Source of the DNA: DATJPD01 sp036394195
GTDB lineage: Bacteria > Pseudomonadota > Alphaproteobacteria > CACIAM-22H2
Length of the DNA: 11,025 nt
NCBI GenBank assembly: GCA_036394195.1
Contig: DASWFO010000322.1
Location: forward strand, 1-11,025
Direction: 5' to 3'
The notes beneath the pieces were generated by a model. The model had not been told where the DNA came from, searched no databases, and saw only the letters and a program-made list of their open reading frames with translations. Position numbers and translations under genes: made by a program. The stretch's first letter is position 1. Every line of letters begins with the position of its first letter. Shown piece after piece: positions 6,075 to 11,025 of the stretch.

Positions 6075-7991
6075 TCAGAACCCGAACATGTGGTCCAGGC
6101 TGAACGCGCGCTCGCCGTCGAGGAGCCCGTGATAGCCGAACAGACGGCAGGTGGCGTCGCGGATCAGCACATAGCCGCCGCGGCCGGCCTTAGTCAGGGT
6201 GTCGCGCCCGAAGATCTCCGAGGCGCGCCACAGGAACGAGCCGCTGCAGGGAATCCGGACATCGGCATTGGCCACCTCGGTGCCGTCGTGGCGGTGCAGA
6301 TGCAGCCGCGTGGTCGACGTCGGGTGCCAGGGCGTCGAGGCGGGATAGATCAGGTGGCACAGCGTGTCGAGCCCATCCACGCCGAGGCGCAGGAACAGCC
6401 GCGTCGACAGCCCCGGCGGCCGGCCGACATAGGATTGCGGCTCGTTCTTGTAGACCAGAGCGGTGTTGAAGATATGCGCGCCGAAGCTGGTTTCGGCCGC
6501 GTGGCCGCTCGTGCGGTCCTCGTAGCGGAACAGCGCGTGCAGCCATCCATCGGCTTCGCCGCCATCGCGGAAATCGTAAACCAGCTCCATGTGGCCGTAG
6601 CCGGACGGCAGCGCCGTCATGGCCGTGCCGTTGAGCATGTCGGCGACCTCGACCGCGGTCGCGTGGTCGCGGGGCAGCTTGCCCAGGAACGTCGTCGCCG
6701 CCTCGCGTCCCGAGGCGTCGTAGATTTTCACCGACACCGGCAGGCTCGCCTGCGTCGTCGCCATCGGCGTCGGCAGCAGGATGCTGCGATAGCGCTCGGG
6801 CGGCAGGACGGGGGCCGGCAGGATAAAGCCCTTGCCCATCAGGTTCCCCAGCTCGGGGATTTGCGGATCGGGCTTGAGGTCGATGCGCTCGACATTCGGG
6901 TGCGCGATCCGGCGCTGTCCCGATGCGGCGGTGATCTCGTAGCGCGGGCGGACGAAATGCCGGCCGGCGCGGATCTCGATCTGCTGCGGCCAACGCGCCG
7001 CCGGCAGGAGTTCGGCCACGTCCAGCGCCGTGCTGCCGAACGGCGGCACCGCGCGGCCCAGCCACGCCGTCTCGCTCCGCCCCATCAGGTTGAGGCCGAT
7101 CGCCTTCGGCGGGATCGCGCAAGGATGGCTATTCTGCACCCACAGCACGACCTTTTCGCCAGGCTTCGGCGCCGGCAGGCCGGCGTAATAGTCGGATGGC
7201 CACGCATTCGCGTCGTGCGTGCAGGACAGCTCCTCCGGCCGATCGCCGAACACGTCGAGCGCGTATTTGACGACGTCGTGGCCGACGGCCCCGATCGCGT
7301 GGACGAACAGCTGGCCGGTGAGGTCGGGCAGCGCGAATTTCCGCCGCACCTCGCGGCTGTCGATCACGATCGCCGCCATTCCGGGCGGCACCGTCTCGCG
7401 CCATTGCGCCAGCACCTTGCCGTCGGTGCCGAACAGGCACAGCCAGAAGCTCACCTCCTTGGCGCCGTAGCCGGCCCAGTAATTCGCGGTGGTGAGGCGC
7501 GTGTGGCGGCCGTCGGCGTCGCGGAAGAAGGCGAAGTTCGTCGCGAAGTTCAGCGGGTCGAGATAGGTGCGCCGGTTCGTCAGCATGTCCGCGGGCAGGC
7601 GCATCGCGTCGAGTGTCGCGATCTCGGCACCGGCGGGTGCCAGGTGACGGATGTGATCGACGAAGCGTGTCGCGTCGAAGGCGAGCACCAGCACGGCCTT
7701 CGCCTTCGCGGCCGGCAGGTCGGTGATCGGCTGCGACGGCCGACCCAGCGCGGTCTTGCCGATCGCATCCACGTCCTGGACGAACAGACCGGCGAGAGTC
7801 AGGGCACTCAGGTCATGCAGTGACGCAAACGCATCGGCAAGTCCGAGCGGATCGTAGACGGCGACGGGGCCGAGCCCGCCAAGGCGGGCGATCAAAGCCG
7901 CCGCGGGCTGGACGGCGAGCGGATGGCCGACCGCCTTGAAAAAGGCGTCGCCGCCTTTGACGTTGCTGAAAGTCTCGATGCGAAGTGGCAT
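6075..7991 (-). CDS. Conserved-looking protein of unknown function, 638 residues, in an LPS-type cluster
   Basis: I do not recognise this family. The protein has no signal peptide and no clear membrane segment, so it is probably cytoplasmic. Residues 1-135 alternate hydrophobic strands and helices (GPVAVYDPLG, KAVLVLAFDATRF, GAEIATLDAMRLP) like a small alpha/beta Rossmann-type domain. Then come motif-rich stretches: YLDPLNFATNFAFFRD (143-158), TANYWAGYG (168-176), GQLFVHAIGAVGHDVVKYALD (226-246), CTHDANAWPSDYYAGLPAP (257-275) and LWVQNSHP (283-290). The C-terminal half (about 417-595) has beta-rich segments such as VSVKIYDASGRE and TRLHLHRHDGTE. The density of His, Asp, Trp and Asn suggests metal or sugar binding, but that is inference. 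It lies 50 bases after the ELM1-like gene and 13 before kdoO. No strong ribosome binding site precedes the ATG at 7991. Confidence 0.85.
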   Translation of the reverse strand: MPLRIETFSNVKGGDAFFKAVGHPLAVQPAAALIARLGGLGPVAVYDPLGLADAFASLHDLSALTLAGLFVQDVDAIGKTALGRPSQPITDLPAAKAKAVLVLAFDATRFVDHIRHLAPAGAEIATLDAMRLPADMLTNRRTYLDPLNFATNFAFFRDADGRHTRLTTANYWAGYGAKEVSFWLCLFGTDGKVLAQWRETVPPGMAAIVIDSREVRRKFALPDLTGQLFVHAIGAVGHDVVKYALDVFGDRPEELSCTHDANAWPSDYYAGLPAPKPGEKVVLWVQNSHPCAIPPKAIGLNLMGRSETAWLGRAVPPFGSTALDVAELLPAARWPQQIEIRAGRHFVRPRYEITAASGQRRIAHPNVERIDLKPDPQIPELGNLMGKGFILPAPVLPPERYRSILLPTPMATTQASLPVSVKIYDASGREAATTFLGKLPRDHATAVEVADMLNGTAMTALPSGYGHMELVYDFRDGGEADGWLHALFRYEDRTSGHAAETSFGAHIFNTALVYKNEPQSYVGRPPGLSTRLFLRLGVDGLDTLCHLIYPASTPWHPTSTTRLHLHRHDGTEVANADVRIPCSGSFLWRASEIFGRDTLTKAGRGGYVLIRDATCRLFGYHGLLDGERAFSLDHMFGF

Positions 7992-8041
7992 GCGAACCCG
8001 CGTGCGCCGTTCAAGCCGGACTTATAGCCCGAACGCGCCGG

Positions 8042-8995
8042 TCACGACCAGCCAAAGCGGCGGCGGCATTCGGCCGCCGCCTGGGCCGTGTCGTCCGGCG
8101 GCGAATACGTCCAGCTCGCAAGCTCGCCGTTGAACTGGCGCGTGTAGCCGGCCCGTCTCAGCCCTTCGTGGAACCGCTCCTGGCGGCGCGACCGTCCCGG
8201 CAGCTGCGCCACATAGACGGGCTTGCCCGTCGCGATGGCCTCCGACGTCATCGACACCGAATCCTCCGTCACCACGAGCGAGTCGGCGAGGGCAAGAATC
8301 CCGAGATAGGGGTTGTCGCCCCGACCGTCCCAGATGACGGCGGGGACGCCGGCGAGCCGCCTGCGCAGCAGCGCTTCGTTGGCGGCACCCGTGCGCCGCG
8401 ACGGGGTGACCGCGATGCCGGCGCCGTGCCGTTCGGCCAGGCGGGCCAGTCCGTCGGCAATGCGCCCGGTGGCCGTTTCATCGAGTCTGTAGCGGCCGTT
8501 GTTGCCGCCGATCAGGACGCCGAGCAGCGGTCGCGGCAGCCCGGCGAAGGTGGCTTGCCAGCGCTCGGCCGCCGTGGCGAGCTTGTCGCGCGTGACCGGA
8601 TGAATGGCGCCCGTCGTCGTGAGGACGTTCTCGCCGACGATTCCGTCATGCCGTGGAGCGACGATCAGGTCGAAGCCGCCGAGCCGCATGCGCGGATCCT
8701 GGATATGCGCGACGCGGGTGCGGCCGCCGCTGGCGCGCTTGATGGCGAGGGCCACCGGTGCGGCGACGCGGCCGCAGCTGATCACGAGGTCGGGCCAGGG
8801 CGGCGCCAGCTTATCGCTGTCCGCGGCCAAGGCCGCGAACGGCTGCGGCCACAACCCGCCGGGGAGCCATGTCCACGGCAGTTTCGCCCGCACGCGTTTG
8901 AAGATCGGGGTGACCCCCAGGGCTTCGGCAAGGCCGCGGCCTTGCGATTCGAAGCCTGCTTCTCCGGGTGTGATGATCCAGCTGGTCCTTGCCAT
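8042..8995 (-). CDS. Mitochondrial fission ELM1 family protein (bacterial GT-B-like)
   Basis: The 317-residue product belongs to the ELM1-like family, named after a plant mitochondrial fission factor but common in alphaproteobacteria. Bacterial members have a GT-B glycosyltransferase-like layout. Key motifs are PDLVISCGR (68-76), AHIQDPR (96-102), PRHDG (114-118), TTGAIHPV (127-134), VLIGGNNGRYRL (160-171), TPSRRT (197-202) and the region DNPYLGILALADSLVVTEDS (227-246). After that, SMTSEAIATGKPVYV resembles the nucleotide-sugar binding end of GT-B enzymes. The ATG at 8995 gives MARTSWIITPGEAG, the usual family start. The longer frame to 9085 adds a proline-rich tail and runs into the Lrp promoter area, so it is rejected. 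It is first in the four-gene cluster. A role in LPS core sugar transfer is inferred from the Kdo hydroxylase neighbour. Confidence 0.9.
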   Translation of the reverse strand: MARTSWIITPGEAGFESQGRGLAEALGVTPIFKRVRAKLPWTWLPGGLWPQPFAALAADSDKLAPPWPDLVISCGRVAAPVALAIKRASGGRTRVAHIQDPRMRLGGFDLIVAPRHDGIVGENVLTTTGAIHPVTRDKLATAAERWQATFAGLPRPLLGVLIGGNNGRYRLDETATGRIADGLARLAERHGAGIAVTPSRRTGAANEALLRRRLAGVPAVIWDGRGDNPYLGILALADSLVVTEDSVSMTSEAIATGKPVYVAQLPGRSRRQERFHEGLRRAGYTRQFNGELASWTYSPPDDTAQAAAECRRRFGWS

Positions 8996-9061
8996 CGGCG
9001 GCGGCACTATGGGCAGCCGGTGCCAGGGGCGCAAGTCGGGTAATAAAATTCCACGAATCAG

Positions 9062-9091
9062 TTGCGGCGCCTCTGGGCTGTGCAATATTAT
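9062..9091 (+). promoter_or_regulatory. Candidate sigma-70 promoter of the Lrp gene with an AT-rich site
   Basis: TTGCGG (9062-9067) and TATTAT (9086-9091) resemble -35 and -10 boxes 18 bases apart, upstream of the plus-strand Lrp gene. The -10 lies inside TGCAATATTATTTCA, an AT-rich patch that loosely resembles Lrp-type binding sites and stands out against GC-rich surroundings. An autoregulatory operator is plausible but not proven. A second AT-rich patch (TAATAAAATT) lies at about 9042-9051. Confidence 0.4.
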
Positions 9092-9123
9092 TTCAACACC
9101 AGCACGTCAGGAGAAATGGAACT

Positions 9124-9600
9124 ATGCGGGGGGTTAAGCTCGACCGGATCGACCGGCGGATTCTGCGGGATCTCCAGGACAGCGGCCGGATGACCAATGT
9201 CGAGCTGGCTCAGCGCGCCGAGATCTCGGCCCCGCCGTGTTTGCGCCGGGTGCGGGCCCTCGAAGAGGCGGGGGTGATCCGGGGCTACCACGCGGAGCTG
9301 AACCCCGCCTCCCTCGGCTTCAATGTGACCGTTTTCGCCCAGGTCGGCCTGTCCAGCCAGGCCGAGCATGACCTGAAGGCCTTCGAGGAGTTGGTCAATT
9401 CGTGGCCGCAGGTCCGCGAATGCCACATGCTGGCGGGCGAGACGGACTTCCTCCTGAAGATCGTCGCCGAAGACTGGGATGCCTATCAGAAGTTCCTCAC
9501 CACCAAGCTGACGACCGCGCCGAACGTCAGCCATGTGAAGTCCGCCCTCGCCATCCGCACCGCCAAGCTGCTGCCCGGAGTTCCGGTCGAGGCGGAGTGA
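9124..9600 (+). CDS. Lrp/AsnC family transcriptional regulator
   Basis: This is a 158-residue DNA-binding regulator of the feast/famine family, which typically responds to an amino acid. The N-terminal winged helix-turn-helix is visible as LDRIDRRILRDLQDSGRMT followed by NVELAQRAEISAPPCLRRVRALEEAGVIRGY (about 25-55). The ligand-binding RAM domain follows, with FNVTVFAQVGLS (66-77), VRECHMLAGETDFLLKIVAEDWDAYQKFL (97-125) and NVSHVKSALAIRTAK (134-148). Length is typical. I chose the ATG at 9124 because AGGAG sits about ten bases upstream and the domain begins at once. The longer frame from 8989 crosses the intergenic region. It is divergent from the ELM1-led cluster, with 128 bases between start codons, so regulation of itself or of that cluster is possible. 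The effector is not predictable. Confidence 0.95.
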   Translation: MRGVKLDRIDRRILRDLQDSGRMTNVELAQRAEISAPPCLRRVRALEEAGVIRGYHAELNPASLGFNVTVFAQVGLSSQAEHDLKAFEELVNSWPQVRECHMLAGETDFLLKIVAEDWDAYQKFLTTKLTTAPNVSHVKSALAIRTAKLLPGVPVEAE

Positions 9601-9732
9601 GACCGCCCTTAATCGGGCTCGTGTTTAAGGAACTGTCAGAGTCCTTTATTTCGCCGCAACCTCTCTTTACCGAGCCTTTACCGTCAAACCTTAAAACCGT
9701 GAACGGTATTTCCGTAAAACGGGGAGGGTCCG
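9601..9732 (+). promoter_or_regulatory. AT-rich leader with short repeats upstream of the chemoreceptor gene
   Basis: This 132-base gap is clearly richer in A and T than its surroundings. It holds a palindrome ACCGT-GA-ACGGT (9696-9707) and two direct copies of TTTACCG (9666-9672 and 9677-9683) spaced 11 bases apart, about one helical turn. There is also a CCTTAA/TTAAGG inverted pair (9607-9612, 9625-9630) and a late inverted CCGTAAA (9712-9718). GGAGG at 9723-9727 is the chemoreceptor's ribosome binding site. A weak GCCC/GGGC stem at 9605-9618 follows the Lrp stop but has no T-run. I read the region as the chemoreceptor promoter with an unidentified operator. No clear sigma-28 or CtrA site is visible. 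Confidence 0.5.
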
Positions 9733-11025
9733 GTGCTCAACAGGCTGTCGGCGAACGCGCTGCTGAAATCAGTCATCGCCGGCATGGCATGCGCGGTGGT
9801 GATCGTCCTGGCCCTGGGCGCCTGGAGCTCGTGGCAGCGCTATGCCGCGGCCAGCCGGATCGCCGGTGTCGCCGCCGCGTCGGGCTACGCTTTCCAGACC
9901 ATGCATCGGCTGCGCACGGACCGCTCGTCGACCGTGCGTAGCTTGAACCTGCCTGACCCGATTGCCGCGGACCTGCAATCCTATCTGAAGGACATCCGCG
10001 ATGCTCAGATGTCGGCGCTGCGCGCAGCGGCCGACACGCTGGAGAGCGTCGACTTCGCCGAGAAGTCGAGCCTGCAGCCCGAGCTGCAGCGCGCGGTGAA
10101 GACGATGACCGCCCTGCAGAGTGAAACCTGGGACGCGATGGCCAAGCCGAAGTCGGCCCGCCGCGAGGGCTTGGCGAAGGAGTTCGACACCGAGGAAACG
10201 AAGCTGCTCGAGCTTCTGGAGAAGATTTCGGCGCGGCTGGTTGCGGCGGTGAAAAACGTCGATCCATTCGTCGATCAGATGCTGGAGTTGAAGCAGATCG
10301 CCTGGATCCTGCGCAACGCGGCCGGCGAGGCGTCGCTGGTCGTGTCGCAAAGCCTGGCGGCTGGAAAAGCGTCGCCGGAAGCGTTCCAAAGGTACTTGGG
10401 CTTCGTGGGCGGCAGCGAGACCGCGTGGACGGCGCTGGAGAACGCGGCGTTCGGCACGCGTCTGCCGCGTCCGCTCGAGGACGCCATTGCCAACGCGAAG
10501 CGAATCTATTTCGCGCCCGATTACATTGCGACGCGTGACCGAGTCCTGAAGGCGCTGATGTCCGGCGAGACGCCGGAAATGACCACCAACCAGTGGTCGC
10601 CCTACACGGTGTCGCGCCTCGCCAGCGTGCTCGCGGTCGCGGAGGGCGCGCTCGAGGCCGCCAAGGAGCATGCGGCGAGCCAGCGCGGTGCCGCGCTCAG
10701 TCAGCTCACCGGAGAGCTCGCGTTGCTGGCGCTGGCCCTTGTTCTGGCTGTTGGGAGCATGATGGCGGTGTCGCGGCGGGTGATCCGGCCGTTGCGTCAG
10801 ATCCAGGATGCGATGCTGAAGGTGGCGGGCGGGGATCTGAGCGCGGATGCGTCGTTCCCGGGGCGGACGGATGAGATCGGGGCCCTGGCCGGGGCGCTGG
10901 GGACGTTCAAGCAGAACGCGGCGGAGAAGGCGCGGATCGAGGGCGAGCAGCAGAAGCGCAACGAGCAGCGGGCGGCGCGCCAGCAGGCGATCGAGGAGCA
11001 CATCAAGGGGTTCGAGGGGCAGATG
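9733..11025 (+). CDS. Methyl-accepting chemotaxis protein, N-terminal part (runs off the window)
   Basis: This is a transmembrane chemoreceptor cut by the window edge after 431 codons. The GTG at 9733 is preceded by GGGGAGGG (9721-9728) at good spacing. Residues 13-32 form the first membrane segment (IAGMACAVVIVLALGA). Residues 35-328 form a mostly helical periplasmic sensor of about 290 residues, and a second membrane segment lies at about 329-346 (LALLALALVLAVGS). The HAMP domain follows, with RRVIRPLRQI (348-357), a GGDL turn and TDEIGALAGALGTF. A charged, glutamine-rich helix begins the signalling part. The sensor has an LRTDRSS segment near its start and an NQW-rich end, like helical NIT-type sensors, but I cannot assign it firmly. 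The methyl-accepting and CheA/CheW-contact tip must lie beyond the window. A sensor kinase or other HAMP protein is less likely. Confidence 0.88.
   Translation, partial: MLNRLSANALLKSVIAGMACAVVIVLALGAWSSWQRYAAASRIAGVAAASGYAFQTMHRLRTDRSSTVRSLNLPDPIAADLQSYLKDIRDAQMSALRAAADTLESVDFAEKSSLQPELQRAVKTMTALQSETWDAMAKPKSARREGLAKEFDTEETKLLELLEKISARLVAAVKNVDPFVDQMLELKQIAWILRNAAGEASLVVSQSLAAGKASPEAFQRYLGFVGGSETAWTALENAAFGTRLPRPLEDAIANAKRIYFAPDYIATRDRVLKALMSGETPEMTTNQWSPYTVSRLASVLAVAEGALEAAKEHAASQRGAALSQLTGELALLALALVLAVGSMMAVSRRVIRPLRQIQDAMLKVAGGDLSADASFPGRTDEIGALAGALGTFKQNAAEKARIEGEQQKRNEQRAARQQAIEEHIKGFEGQM

Noticed and set aside
5745..7823. 692-codon plus-strand open frame antisense to kdoO and the 638-residue gene
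   Set aside because: Its translation is arginine-, alanine- and histidine-rich with no domain motifs, and it lies opposite two convincing genes. Such long antisense frames are expected in GC-rich DNA.
9607..9630. CCTTAA/TTAAGG pair considered as a CtrA box or terminator
   Set aside because: The TTAA halves are 12 bases apart rather than the 7 of a CtrA site, and there is no GC-rich stem with a T-run.
9769..11001. 410-codon minus-strand open frame opposite the chemoreceptor
   Set aside because: Leucine/arginine-rich shadow of the chemoreceptor frame, which has two membrane segments, HAMP motifs and a good ribosome binding site.

Overview
This window looks like chromosomal DNA from a GC-rich alphaproteobacterium, probably of the Rhodospirillales/Reyranella/Hyphomicrobiales type. 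The evidence is the high GC content, a thioredoxin reductase with a typical alphaproteobacterial N-terminus, an orphan Bug/TctC binding protein, a bacterial ELM1-family protein and an alphaproteobacterial-style chemoreceptor. Genus and species cannot be fixed from the sequence alone. Coding density is high. There are no RNA genes, CRISPR arrays or transposases, and no gene-free stretch reaches 300 bases.

Layout. (1) 10-978, minus: trxB. (2) 1121-2089, minus: a TctC/Bug periplasmic binding protein, followed by a terminator-like hairpin. (3) 2120-2266: a composite inverted repeat with about 48-nt arms, each carrying its own small hairpin. (4) 2307-3329, minus: an ACMSD-like amidohydrolase whose first metal motif is Y-N-H instead of H-x-H. 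(5) 3472-4545, plus: a solute-binding protein with a combined Tat signal and lipobox, and no transporter partners. (6) 4542-8995, minus: a tightly packed four-gene cluster, in transcription order an ELM1/GT-B-like protein, a 638-residue protein of unknown function, a Kdo hydroxylase and a DUF1275/YoaK membrane protein. (7) 9124-9600, plus: an Lrp/AsnC regulator, divergent from the cluster. (8) 9733 to the window end, plus: a methyl-accepting chemotaxis protein with a GTG start, cut off after its HAMP domain.

How the genes may work together. The four-gene cluster is the most interesting part. The Kdo hydroxylase acts on the inner core sugar of lipopolysaccharide, and the ELM1-like protein has the sequence signature of a GT-B glycosyltransferase-like fold. 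The unknown 638-residue protein sits between them with gaps of 50 and 13 bases. A role for the cluster in envelope glycan or LPS core synthesis is an inference from this context. The Lrp regulator starts 128 bases away on the other strand and could control itself, the cluster or both. The amidohydrolase and the Bug protein point to uptake and breakdown of a small organic acid. The chemoreceptor has its own AT-rich upstream region with short repeats and a palindrome.
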